DNA from: Nitzschia putrida
Lineage: Eukaryota > Bacillariophyta > Bacillariophyceae > Bacillariales > Bacillariaceae
Direction: 5' to 3'
Length of the DNA: 64,000 bases
Assembly: GCA_016586335.1 (NCBI GenBank)
Contig: BLYE01000010.1
Location: 310,001-374,000 of the forward strand
Both the position numbers and the translations under genes were made by a program. Each line of letters starts with the position of its first letter. Positions within the stretch are counted from its first letter, which is position 1. The notes beneath the pieces were generated by a model. It saw only the letters and a list, made by a program, of their open reading frames with translations, did not search any database and was not told the origin of the DNA. This document shows positions 45,836 to 57,300 of this stretch, one piece after another.

Positions 45836-48477
45836 ATGCCATTGTTTGGACTCTCTTCACCGCCAGCAAGCTTCGGATCTCCCAGTAGTTACTCGATGCC
45901 TCTGGGAGAGTCCTCTGCAGAAGCTACCGAGGGTCCAGCCTCAGTGCGACTCTCTTGCTTGAGTCCGGATGGCCGTTCTGTTCATTCCTTTCGCTTCCGA
46001 CAATCTGCAGCTTGTATTGAGACACACGCTTTGCCTTTGGAAGGTAGCATTGAAGAGACTTTCCGCGATGACGATACCCCGGCACTCATTACAACGACGT
46101 TGCCTTCCAACGTGACCTCAGCGTTGCGACAGTTTCCCGCTTTGGAGCTTCTCTGCGTTGATGTCATCGGAAAAGAAAATTCAAAATCGAGCGCTCTTCA
46201 GACGTTACCCAAGCTCTGCTTGTATTCCAAAAAGGATGTCTTTATCATTGAAATTGGATATGACAAACTCCCAGGGGCAGCCCAAGTGCAAGGAAGATGT
46301 GTATCGATTGTGGAACCCTTTGAAGAAATCATGATTGGTCGCTCCATGTCCATTGACATCATTCGAATCCGAGCAGCTCCACAGAGACATGCAGGCTACG
46401 CATTTGTATCTCCGCCAACATCCATTGCCATGCTGATGTATGATACTGCAACCAACGAGTACAACTTGAATTTGTACCACGGTCAAGATTCCACCGTCAC
46501 TACTCCATTGGTCTATTCCATGGAGCAATTGGACAATCCGTTGGAAAAAGTGACAGACTTTTGCATGTTGCAATCTGGCTCGTTTTCTCTACTATCGGGG
46601 CTCTCTGTTGCAGTTCTAAAGGGGTCGGGAGATGTTCTCCAAGCCTCTCCCATTGTTTTCAAAGGAACCGTCGTCCCCATTGATCAAATGGATCAGACCA
46701 TCCAATATTTGGACACACAATTGCAAAAGCATGATGCCGCGTCCGCCAAGGGGCGTCAGTATCGTGTCGCCAAACAATACTTGTTGGATTGTTTCCCCAA
46801 GGGACAAGCCAAGGGGCATTTCATTCTAGCACAGGATCGGTCTGCCGCGTTTGATTGGCCTGCGCAATTGCAGGGACCCATTCTCGTGGCTCCAGAGTCG
46901 GATGATTTTCTAGCCAAGGCTTTGGCTATTGAACCTTTGCCTCCTTCTGTTGCCACAATGGACATGGTATCTGTGGCAATCGGCCATTGTGGGTACAAGG
47001 TTAATTTGGGACTTCTTGCGCCTACCATGTTGATTCCTAGGTTTTCTTTTGAAAGCGCCCAAGACACGCAACAGTTGGATGAATCGCTTCGGTGGGGCGC
47101 CATTGTACAATGTGTGGATCTGAAGGATGAAAATGACGAAGATGCAGAAACATCGATTGCGATCATTCGAGACCCACTTATGGATACAGTGGTTCACTAT
47201 GTGACACCACGAGGCATTCGAAGCCTCTCCTCCAATGCCCTTCAAATTGCTTGCAACGAAATTTCTCCCTCGGAGCCTCCGGCCGGCGGTTTCATGTCTC
47301 CACAAAAACGCAAGGATCGACGCCCCCGCACCACGGGTTGGTCATGTCTAGATGTAGCACCTGGTGGACCAGAAGAGGGAGTTGGAATGGCTTCTGTCGT
47401 TGGCGCAGTGGTCAGTGGAGATGCGCAGTTTGGGCATGTCTTGATTTGTCGCTTGTCGGATGGTACGTGTGCTTGACGATGTCCTGTTAGCCCATGGCAT
47501 TGGTGTGCAAATCTAACACTTTCCTGTTCACTGCTCTCGTTGTGTCCTCGACAAAACAGGAACGATGGTGAGTAGTTGTTTGCCCCATTCTCTGAAACTG
47601 TGTTTTTGTTGTTTGTGCTTCTCTAACCTTTCCTTTACAACAGTATCCGGTCAACTTGACAGAAACTCGACAACTCCAGGAAATGGAGGCTCTTGGGGAA
47701 GGAAAGCAACTGTTGCTCGAAGCCCCCAAGAGTGTTATTTCCAAGGAAGAAGAAATGCTGAAACAGACGACTCCTTTGGTGGATGTGATTGAACCATCCA
47801 TCGAAAAAGTTGTAGCTGGTCTACGGGGAATGGGACGAATTGTGGGTAGTGCTACCCATCCAGAACGAATCACTCCAGATCTTCTAGCAGCCGCCGTGGA
47901 AGTGAAGGAGCAATGTGACAAAGAAGTAGTCATGCCACTGTTGACCATCAATGAACATGTGAATGCGAGAATGGAGGATATTGTGCACATGTACAACAAT
48001 AACCTGGAACAGTTGAAGCAGCTACGAGAATCCATGAGTCAGTTGAAAAAGGGTGAAGCTTCAATCCATGACAAAGTGGAGGTAGCAACGAGCAATGCAG
48101 ACTCATTGGCCAAACGAAGTGCCTCTGTTTTGCAGTCCGCCAATGACTTGCTCCCCACCATTACTCAGGCTGAGTATGATTATTTCCAAGAACTCTCTCG
48201 CCTCAAAGAGAAGATGGCACAATGGAAGCAGCAAGTGGATCGACTCAAGTTGCGGTCGAGCAGTTTGCTGGATTCTTTGGAGAGCGGAACAAACAAGGGG
48301 TCTTTGAGTATTCCAGAGGAATCCATGCAACCGCTAAAGACGATGCTTCAGGCAAGTGAAACAACCATGAAGCGTCAAAATGCTCGTTTGGAAGAACTGG
48401 AAGAAACATTGGATGAAGTGGCGGCAGTCGCTGGGATTGATCGGGATCCTTCGGGGCCTGTTGGTCCTAAACAATAG
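45836..48477 (+). CDS. Probable nucleoporin Nup88
   Basis: Exons 45836-47462, 47560-47567 and 47644-48477, 822 residues. Nup88 sits on the cytoplasmic face of the nuclear pore with Nup214 and Nup62 in mRNA export. Seen: a beta-rich N-terminal half of about 540 residues, consistent with a propeller (repeating VRLSCLSPDGRSVHSFRF-like strands, LSVAVLKGSGDVLQASPIVF), and a C-terminal 270 residues of coiled coil (VKEQCDKEVVMPLLTINEHV, FQELSRLKEKMAQWKQQVDR). This order and size (human 741) fit Nup88; no catalytic motif. The call rests on architecture and a few blocks, so it is moderate. The middle exon is only 8 nt; it is needed because direct joining of the outer exons shifts the frame. Confidence 0.6.
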
Positions 48478-48712
48478 TACTAGGTACTGTAGTGAAACCT
48501 TTATTATCTGCAAGTCGCACAATTCTCGTTACAAAACGTAGAGACTTTACTTTAGGACCCAAAGGGTGGTTCGATGCACATAACACCATAGTATACTTTC
48601 CCAACCCATGGGCCTACCAAGTACAGCAAAGAGTACTCTTACTGTACCTTTCCAACACAGTCTAGCCCAGTCCAGCCCATCCTAGCATCCACAATTTGTA
48701 CCAAGACTTTGT

Positions 48713-49081
48713 TCAAGCTTGTACACCGGCATTTGCTGGAACATGTGCTGGTGCTTCGTAGGAAGCTGAGTAATTGGCATCTGGCGCGTACATCCCCTGG
48801 TTTGCATTGTTGGCCGCTGCCAATTTGGCTAGTCGTCGTTGTCGTTGTCTCTCTTGAGCACGCTTGGCACGGCAATAGTTTCCTACGCACAAGACTGAAA
48901 TGAACCCCACCAAAAACACAAAAAAGCAAGCAACCTGGAAAACAAGAGAGGAAAGGATGAATGAACAAAGAATGCCAGACGGAAAGCATTGGGACGACAT
49001 GTGACGTACAAACACTCGCTCCACCAATGTTCTATTTCGGTACGCTAGTTCTCTCGACACATCAAAGCCAGAAGAATCCAT
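48713..49081 (-). CDS. Small single-pass membrane protein of unknown function
   Basis: Exons 49081-49010 and 48934-48713, 97 residues if spliced. The 75-nt intron has GT-AG ends (GTACGT donor, CCAG acceptor after a pyrimidine-rich stretch) yet is a multiple of three and free of stops, so the unspliced form encodes 122 residues. Seen: a short polar N-terminus, one membrane helix (ACFFVFLVGFISVLCVGNYC), a very basic stretch directly after it (RAKRAQERQRQRRLAK) and an Ala/Asn/Pro-rich tail. The positive-inside rule places the tail in the cytosol. Not a family I recognise. Confidence 0.65.
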   Translation of the reverse strand: MDSSGFDVSRELAYRNRTLVERVFVRHMSSQCFPSGILCSFILSSLVFQVACFFVFLVGFISVLCVGNYCRAKRAQERQRQRRLAKLAAANNANQGMYAPDANYSASYEAPAHVPANAGVQA

Positions 49082-49664
49082 ATTTTACAAGTAGTAGTTG
49101 TTGTTTGGGGGGGAGATGTTTGGGCTTGGTCGTTTTTCGTCTGGAGAGAGGCAATGCTCAGCTGCCTTGACAGGAAGAGGGTGGTGAGGAATTTGGTTGT
49201 AATGTTCGAGTTGGTTGTGCGTCGCGACGTCGGGGCAAATTCTGTTGTGAAAGTGACAGTTGCCTTCTATATATATACACGAATATAAGCATTCCCACTA
49301 CTCTACCGGTTGGCTCCCACCATCGGCTCGTCTTTTACAGTCAATCGTGTGTGAGTCCAGCGCCACAAAAATGCGGGAGGTAGACAAGGCAGGTCGGCAT
49401 GCAGTTTGGCAGGCAGGGGTAAGTAGTCTATAGGGTGATGATGGCAGTAGTAAAGTTGTGATGGCATGGGAGACAATACGACTCTAGAATGCAGTTGATC
49501 GACTTTACCAAACTAGTGTCTGTACATAAAAATCCTTGATAGTTCTTCCTTACCATTCACTTTTTACTTTACGAGTACTGTACAAGCCGAGTTTACCGGG
49601 AACAAATCATCATGGCATCATGTCACTTTGCATTCCACAGACAATGTCCATTCCGTCCTCGTCA
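49082..49664. other. Intergenic region
   Basis: 583 bp; a TATATATATA run at about 49269-49278 lies about 190 bp upstream of the small membrane protein start. No gene seen. Confidence 0.4.
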
Positions 49665-50765
49665 TCAAGGTAATCGGTGAATGATACGGTAGGATCTTTC
49701 TGTCGTCGCCGATGTGATGGTAGCAGGGAATCCAGTCGCTTCCACCGCTTGAAATGCAGCTTTGCTAATCTGATCGTTGCACCGACACCGCATCATGACA
49801 GGGAATTCCAATTCTGCTGTATCCAAATCTTTGTATTCTTGCGTCAACTTGGCACGGGCGCTCACCATGAAACTTTCTCCCTTGGGTAGTCGGTCTAGCT
49901 TCCAAACAATTGTCCTCGTCATGCGATCCCATTCTCCGATACCAACATTAACTTCTACAGAATCGCTCGCTACTCGGTCGGACATGGACAATGCAATCGA
50001 GAATTCGGACAGGTCGGCTGGATTTGTCAACTTGGATCGCACTTGAAGAGCTACTTGAATCTTTTCTTTCGAGCGAGTTACTTTCTTCTCCAATAGCTGT
50101 AGTGTAGAAACAATTACCTGTGAGCATTCAACTCTTTTGACAGTGGTACTATAGGCCAAGCGGACTTGCACTCGCACCACCAACAACAACGTACCATGGG
50201 CAAATGGTCCACAGATTGGTTGTGTTTGTATTGACCTATCTTCACAAACCCTGCAATGTTTTTGGGAATCTTGACCACATTGATTTGTGTATCCGCTTCT
50301 GCGGAATCGTACGATTTGGCATAGGTTGGATTGGGCAGAAAAGGCAGCTTGTCATACTTGTGTGTCGATACTAGAATAAAGGGAGAATTTTTCAAGGCAT
50401 CGGAGGAAGCTACTAGGGCCTGTCAGTACGAAAAACAAAGTGAGCGAACATGAAACAACCTTTCTTTTTTCACTTCTTTTGAACCATGCTTTTCTTACCA
50501 ACACGGTGCCCTCAATATACACCTCGGAAGATCCCTCCTTTCCAAGAATAGCGTGAGAGGAAACCTCTTCATGGACCTTGAACTTGACGTCCATTCGAGG
50601 AGGAATAGCGTTACTAGCTTTGCTTGCTACAGTGGCCAACTCGGAACCATCTTTGGCTTGATTTCCAATATGGAACGGATCAAAATCTTCCACAGTTCCT
50701 GTCATATCGTTGGGGGCCTCTGGAAAGTTTGCTTGAAAGAAATCGTTGAGCTCATCGGAAGCCAT
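49665..50765 (-). CDS. Muniscin-like mu-homology domain protein
   Basis: Exons 50765-50499, 50419-50195 and 50096-49665, 307 residues. Mu-homology domains bind cargo or coat partners in clathrin-type vesicle formation (adaptor mu subunits, FCHO/Syp1 muniscins, stonins, TSET TCUP). Seen: a 50-residue acidic N-terminus with FDPF, which contains the DPF motif bound by AP-2 appendages; PPRMDVKFKVHEEVSSHAIL; then FVKIGQYKHN and the muHD segment VGIGEWDRMTRTIVWKLDRL followed by a GESFMVSARAKL strand. There is no F-BAR domain, so it is shorter than FCHO proteins. Exon 3 has two in-frame acceptors 21 nt apart (50117 or 50096); the second has the better pyrimidine tract. Which coat it serves is not known. 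Confidence 0.7.
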
Positions 50766-51068
50766 AGTTCCCCTTTTGTTGTCGACGCTACAAGCTACTT
50801 CCAGTATGGATGAATCAATACTTCTGTTTGTCTCATCTGAGCCTTGTTGCTTTGGTCAGGAGACAGACGTCAGTTGAGTGCACCTTGATGTGATTTTTCG
50901 ATGTATGAGTCTTGGAAAGAAGGTAATATATCATAGTAGATACATACTATATTGACATTATATGCTACCAGGTTATTGTGGCAGCAGTGGCTGCTTGACA
51001 GCGGACAGACAAATTCGCCGCTTGAAAAACTGGCACATTCATCTCATCCTCATTTTCACTCTTTCACC
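50766..51068. promoter_or_regulatory. Shared upstream region, muHD / ELM2-SANT-PHD genes
   Basis: 303 bp between divergent start codons. Nothing recognised beyond AT-rich stretches around 50925-50965. Confidence 0.4.
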
Positions 51069-52875
51069 ATGACGGATAGTGAAGTTGTTGCAACACAGAC
51101 GATTATTCCAAATGAATCAACTACAAAGGTTGATACACTTGAGATGAATATGTCGGATGTGGAGCAAATGCGGAAGCTTAGAAGGAGGGCAAAATTAGAA
51201 GGAATCTTGAAAGCTGGTTGTGGCTATGGCAAGAAGCGCAAAAATTTACTGGATGCCTTCTGGAAGATTGTTTGGCCGGGACTCGAAAAATTGGGTTGGT
51301 CCAAGGTATGTCTATGATTGACTAGCTGTGATGATTTATAACAAATACAAGGGCATGCATTGTGGAGTTTGTGCAAAAACCTTTTAGCATTTGGTTGGCA
51401 ATATCCACACAAAGGTTGTCCCATCGTGCTACAACAGAGATAGCCAAAACAAAACAAAGGTCTGGCAACCCACCAGTTCGCTGCCAGCACCTAGAGAACC
51501 TACCAAGTCTACGTGACGTTAAAACACTATTTCAGTCTGTTTTCTGCTAATCGAGATTGGTTTCCCTCTCAACCTCCTTTCTAACTTTCTACTTGCTAGG
51601 TGGACGGAACAGGGCACAGTGAAGGTGCAATTTACTTTTATCCTCCTAAAGAGTTGGAACCGTCGGGAAAGCGCAAATACGGTCCACAACAGTACGAGAA
51701 GATTTTGGATGTCATTGAATTTGTCACAAATGGCGAAACCGATGAATTAAAGAAAATATCCAAGGCCTACTTGTCACAGAGAGAAATGGATGATCCCAAG
51801 CCTCCTGAGCGTACTCAGCCACGTCGAGAGGCAGCACCTGCCCTAGATTCTGCAGAGCAAGGTCAACGTGTGAAGCGAGCTAGAAACCAGGCATCCCAGA
51901 ATTCGTCCACTCCACTCGATCTTAGTTGGAAGGATCATGGAGGTACACTGTACCCCAAGCATGCCAGTAGAGTAGGAGATGAATATCAAGCCACCGAGAT
52001 CCCGCCTGCTGGCACCTACGTGAAAGGATCATGGTCAGAATTGTAAGTATTTCCAAAATGTCCCTCGTGAGGGTTCATGCAAGCGCCAGCTAGCTAACCT
52101 TTCTTTCGGAATCCCCAGGTACGAACAAGTTTGGGATCCCAACGGTCCCAAGAAAGAATTGATCCAGACCCTTGTGCTCAGACAGGTACCGACAAGCAAG
52201 CGTGAACAAGCTGTGTTTGCATTGGGACACAAGGCCATTCACGGAGACAAGGACGCCGGATTTGACGCCGATAGTGTCATCAAGGATATCAAGGTTTCTG
52301 ACGGTTCTGACTGGTCGAAAGAAGAAAAGAAAAAGTTTGACAAGGAGATTTTCCGCGTACGAAAAGACATGACTCTTCTCGCCAAGGCTATGGGCAAGGA
52401 TGTCAAGAGTTGCTACACCTATTACCTGGCGAACTACAAACACTCTGATCGCTATCGTTTGTTGAAATCAGTCTGTTCTTATGAGCGAGCAAGTAGGGCT
52501 GAGTCGAATGTCCACGGTGTTGACGCTTGTGCTATCTGTGGTGATGGCGGTAGTTTGCTCATTTGTGATGGCTGTGAAGGAGAATACCACATGGGGTGTT
52601 TGCGCCCACCACTCAAGGCAATTCCCGAAGGGCATTGGGAATGCGACGAATGCGTTGACAAAAAATTGCTGAAAGCATACGAATCCATTGTGAAACAATC
52701 TACGATGTATGTTCGCAACATAAAGACAGAGGACGGTGAACCCAAGACTCCCGAAAATTCTGATGGCAACGATCTCGTGAACAAGGATGAAAAATTGCAA
52801 CCCTCACCTGCTATTGTCACCCGGCTGACTGCCTTTGCGAAGAAAGTCAACGAGGCGCTGGACACTCGGGCTTAG
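51069..52875 (+). CDS. ELM2-SANT-PHD chromatin protein (corepressor type)
   Basis: Exons 51069-51305, 51600-52042 and 52119-52875, 478 residues. Domains in order: an N-terminal W..VWPGLEKLGW module followed by YFYPPKELEPSGKRKYGPQQ (residues about 65-130), also seen in other stramenopile nuclear proteins; an ELM2 motif (ASRVGDEYQATEIPPAGTYV); a SANT domain (DWSKEEKKKFDKEIFRVRKD ... YYLANYKHSDRY); and a PHD finger (CAICGDGGSLLICDGCEGEY, HMGC, WECDEC) with all eight zinc ligands. In animals ELM2-SANT proteins (MTA, CoREST) recruit and activate class I histone deacetylases, and PHD fingers of this type read histone H3 tails. A nuclear corepressor role is inferred. The PHD plus ELM2-SANT order is not that of MTA or CoREST. 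Confidence 0.88.
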
Positions 52876-53059
52876 TGCAAGACAGTCAAAGGGGGTGGCC
52901 AAGGGGGGTGATACTAGAAATTTTGTGTGTTGCGTAATCAATGTGAATAGGTAAAAGCTATCTACTTTGGTGTGGTCAAAAATATTCAAGAGGCAGTACA
53001 AAGAACAAGGTATTACAAAACAGTCCCTAGTGGGTACAAATAGCTAGGTGAAATAGTTT

Positions 53060-53902
53060 TTAGAGATCGGCGGCAGCCTCCTCGTCCAAGAAAAAGATTG
53101 GAGAAGCAAGGAGTTGGGCAGGGAAAGTTCCACGAGGAGACTCAGCAGGACGAGCCATGGCACGCTTGACGGCTTCCTTCTTCCCCTTGGACCCTCCGCA
53201 GACAATAACAGCCACTTGACGGGCAGCGTTCATAGTCTCCATGGTGAAGGTAATAGATGCAGGCTCTCCGTCCTTTGGAGAAGCAGCAACAGACTTGTCG
53301 GTGGTAGCAACAGCAGGACCCATGGGATGGCAAGAACCGACGTGACCATCAGCTCCAAGACCTAGAAGAATGAGGTCAACGACAGGGAGACCATTAGAAT
53401 GTGGGATTCCGGCATCCTTGAGTGCCTTGGCGTAGAATTCGGCTTCCTCCGAGCCCTTGCCTCCACTGACAGGCTTGTCGGTTGGAAGGACCATGGTGGT
53501 GATACCGATGGCATCGGCGAACTTGCTCTTACTCTTGGCAACAGTAGCCTTGGCATCGGTGGGTGGCAAGCATTTATGGTTGGCGAAGGAAAGAACAACC
53601 TTGGAGAAGTCTACAGCATCCTTGTATTCGACCAATCCAGCCAAAGAGTCCAACAACGATCCTCCGGCAACAGATAGGTGGAAAACACCACGAGCAGCGA
53701 TGGCAGTCTTGGCGGACTCAACTACATAAGCGCAAAGTTCCTTGGCAACAGTAGCCTTGTCGGGGTAGCGCTTCGCGATGGGTCCAGCAGGAGCCTTCTT
53801 TGGAAGGTACTTCTCCACATAGGGCTGGAGAATGTATGCGTGGACGGCCACAGCAGCAACTGTAACAGCAGCTGTAGTCAAGAAGCTAGAATCCGATGGC
53901 AT
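53060..53902 (-). CDS. 6-phosphogluconolactonase-like protein, membrane-anchored, divergent active site
   Basis: 280 residues from the ATG at 53902 (MPSDSSFLTT). The family hydrolyses 6-phosphogluconolactone in the oxidative pentose phosphate pathway. Seen: an N-terminal hydrophobic segment (FLTTAAVTVAAVAVHAYI), then the SugarPhos/NagB-like fold: FHLSVAGGSLLDSLAGL, VVDLILLGLGADGHVGSCHP (the GxxPDGHTxSLFP motif) and FFLDEEAAADL. Oddity: the DER motif of active lactonases (FCDERLVP) reads ANHKCLPP here. The fold is clear; activity on the lactone is uncertain. An upstream ATG at 54031 would add 43 residues with no clear signal. Head-to-head with the codanin gene. Confidence 0.82.
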   Translation of the reverse strand: MPSDSSFLTTAAVTVAAVAVHAYILQPYVEKYLPKKAPAGPIAKRYPDKATVAKELCAYVVESAKTAIAARGVFHLSVAGGSLLDSLAGLVEYKDAVDFSKVVLSFANHKCLPPTDAKATVAKSKSKFADAIGITTMVLPTDKPVSGGKGSEEAEFYAKALKDAGIPHSNGLPVVDLILLGLGADGHVGSCHPMGPAVATTDKSVAASPKDGEPASITFTMETMNAARQVAVIVCGGSKGKKEAVKRAMARPAESPRGTFPAQLLASPIFFLDEEAAADL

Positions 53903-54308
53903 GACTGGGCTGAACTCTTTGGTCTGTAGATTTTGTTCCACTTCTTGGCACGTTGTGACAATCTTTTCTTCGGTGGGGAAAAAGGGAGAACAAAAGCAAA
54001 TCTTTTCAGGCTTCGCAACGAAACAAAGCACGAGAGTTTGCGATTACATGTTGTAGTAGATTCGAGGCGTGAAGTTTCACGTCTGGGCAAAAGAATCTAA
54101 TTCTGCCCCCAACGTTGAGTCGTTTGAATCAACATGGTATGTATGTCGTCCGACCATTGGTGTCCTTGGGGCAACAACAAAATCTTGTCGCATTTTTTCA
54201 AACAACCGAGAATACTCTTGAATAGTTGTTTCCTATCCATTGGCGTTCTTGTGGCAGTCCTGTGATACAATTTAATAACGTAACCCAACGAGACAAAAGT
54301 ATGAGAAT
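53903..54308. promoter_or_regulatory. Shared upstream region, lactonase-like / codanin genes
   Basis: 406 bp between divergent starts; short open frames only. No element recognised. Confidence 0.4.
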
Positions 54309-57300
54309 ATGGACGCAACGAATTGGGAAGTGAACAACAAACGATTACATTGTCCATGTGAAAACTTCACATCTTTAACCAAAATATTGGCCACGTTGGA
54401 ATCCGATGAGAAAGTAGTTCCTCTCATTGACTGGTTGAATGGCACTACAGACGCCCAAGCTTGGCAACAGCAGAAGATTCTGTCTTGTGGCAAACGACCT
54501 CGATGTCGCTTTCGGTACGGGGTTTCCTTTGCTATCATCAATGCAATTCGAGATGCTTGTCGGCCCTTTCTCGAATCGGGCTCTCTACCGTTGGTTCCAA
54601 ATCAAGACGATGAGGAGTCATCCTCGCAACCTGTCAAACCAACCAAAGTATCTTATGAGAATGAGTTTCCTTCTCTATCCTCCTCCAAGAACTCTGCACC
54701 CAATACAACAAAAAGTGCCTGGGCAAACAGCAAACCACATCCCGCCGCTTCGAACTTTCTGGTACCTCCTAATCCTACGGGTCAGACCAAAGGGAACAAC
54801 CAAGGATCAACCCCCAATCAGCTGGTTCCGAGAAAGAAGAACAAGAAGAAAATTCGTCCCCAGCAGGTGACAACGATCACTACTACTCCGCGCCCTGCAA
54901 TCAACGAATCTCTTTCTGCACCAACGACAACCATTGGATTCAAGTCCCAAAAGGATTCCTCCTCAGAGCCAGTAACAGTACAACCAATACAACCGAAACA
55001 ATCCAAACAGTTTACGCGGAAAATTGTCGACAACAAAGAGGTATCTTCGATGTCGCCGGTTTCAAACCTTGACAATGCAGAAGTGCCCCCGACGTCCACC
55101 ATTCCATCAAAGATTGGTGATCCTCAAGCCCCCACATCCACAGTGACCCTATCTCATTCATTGGACAATCTCGTTTTGGTTTATGTGGCCTTGTTTCGAA
55201 ATATGCTCATTCCGTCCACGCCTCTTGAATTACATCTTTTGCTTAGATTGCTTTCCCTGGATGTCTCCAGCAATCTCTCTCCAAGGGAAGACACTGAGAC
55301 AACTATCTTTCTGCGCCCCGTTCTAGCTGGCCCAGAACATTGTCGACAGTTTGCCGTGAAAGCACTCTCCCAACTGCAACCAGTAATTCGCAATCTACCC
55401 ATTCCATTGCTACGGTCCTTGGTGATTTCTCCCGCCTTGCAGTCGAATTGCTCAGAGTTGTCTACGAGTCTTGGAGCGTTGGTACATTCGTACGAGAAAG
55501 AGGGTCTGTTAGCAGATGTCCCTACAGAGACGATAACTGGGTCTCATGCCATGCTGACTGTTCCATTCGATGCACAACGCGATTCTCGGCATACCTACCG
55601 CACACCTGCCGAAGTGGAAATTTTCAAAAACCGAGAACAAAGTCGTGATTCCTTTCTATATGCACTGCGAAGCTACATGAACGTCAAAGGGAAAGTATTT
55701 CGGGCGCAAGAAATGGAACAGGCCCAACAGCGGGTACGTCAAGAGGCAAGGAATATTTTGGACGGAATTCTTGGTTCCAACATGATGTGGTTTGCAGAGT
55801 ACTACTGTGAGATGTTGCTCCAGGTCGGGTTGGCTCCTGTCCAGGAAACCGATCAAGAATTGTTGAACATTGCGAACAAGGACAAGTTGCAGGTAAGTAG
55901 CGATGCCGTTTTGTTTGAACTTCATTGCGCCGACGGATGAACCTTGGGCTGACCAATCGTTGTCTCTAGAAACTTCATCAACGATTTTCCAACAAAGCCT
56001 CGCATACAGGCAAGAGCACCAAGAAGCTCGCTATGAATGATACAAACAAAGGTGCCAAAGTACCGCTCATTGATGACGCCCTGCAGTTCTTCCCGGGATA
56101 CCAAGAGTTCTTCTTTTTGTTTCTGCACAAACTGCCTTATGATTTTGGGACACATTTGCGAGGCCAAATGGCCTCGCGGTCAAAGGAGATACTGACAAAC
56201 CGCTCGAGTGCGAACTTGGAAAGAAAAATTGTGGAGCTACAAGTTCTTGGCCGCTTTTTAGGATATATGATCTTTTCACCGAATTGGATTGCTGTCGGCA
56301 TTGAATCTAGCAAGGTCCAAACACAAGGATCCATTGATGGAATTCAACAGCTAGAAAGCCTGGGTCTCTCTTTGGCAGCCACAATTGAAAATGCCTACAA
56401 AGAAGGTTGGACAGTGCTTGCTGTTCCCTGGATTGCTGAGCTACTGAAAATGTCGAAATGGGACAACATTTCACAAACATCAAGGGCGTTCCGTCAGGTT
56501 CTAGGGAACTTGCGTGAGTTGCAACAGCTGGCCACTTCTTGGGATACTACTCCTAGTTTGGAGACTCGCTATTTTCCAAGCATGGGAATAGTCGCTTTCT
56601 CCCTGGAGAGATTTTTCAATGAAACGAATGGATTGCCGAAGTTGACCTCGTTGCCCAAAGCAACGATGTCACCGAGGATGGATGATGTGTCCAGTGCCTT
56701 GGATGGAACCGGAGTTCCTTTCACGACTATCGTCTTGTTTACTTGCACCCCGCTTCTGGAAGACCTGTACTCGTTGATTTCCCAAACAAGTCAACCCAAG
56801 TCATCCAAGATGCCAAACAAATCGCGAAAGCTACGTCCATCAGTTGTCCAACTGAATGTGAGTACGAATCCAAGCAATCCTGTTTCTTTCTCCAACACGG
56901 GTGGTATTCTGGGTGGCGAAGAAGCAGGTGACCCTGCTGCGAGCATATTTCCAGTCGCAGGGAGTCTCGAGATGTCGAATGTTGTCACGCGACTTGTCGA
57001 GGCCTTTTTTCATCAACATCAAGGCTTGCGAGAGATCTGCGAATTGGCGGTTCGTGAGGAGTTGAAACATGCTCCCAGTCATATTCTGACTACGTACATC
57101 CGTCCAGAAGCAGAAGTGGCACTGAACCAAGAGGACAGCTTGTCTGAGTCAGATATTGCCAAAGTGGAGACCTCCATTGCGGACGAGGCATCCAAGCGTC
57201 TTCAAGAACGGCTGGAACACCGTGTCCAGAAGACTGTTGCAGTTTTGGGTGCGCCATCTCTACATCCACAAGTTCACCGAATGGCAGCCCAGATTTCCGC

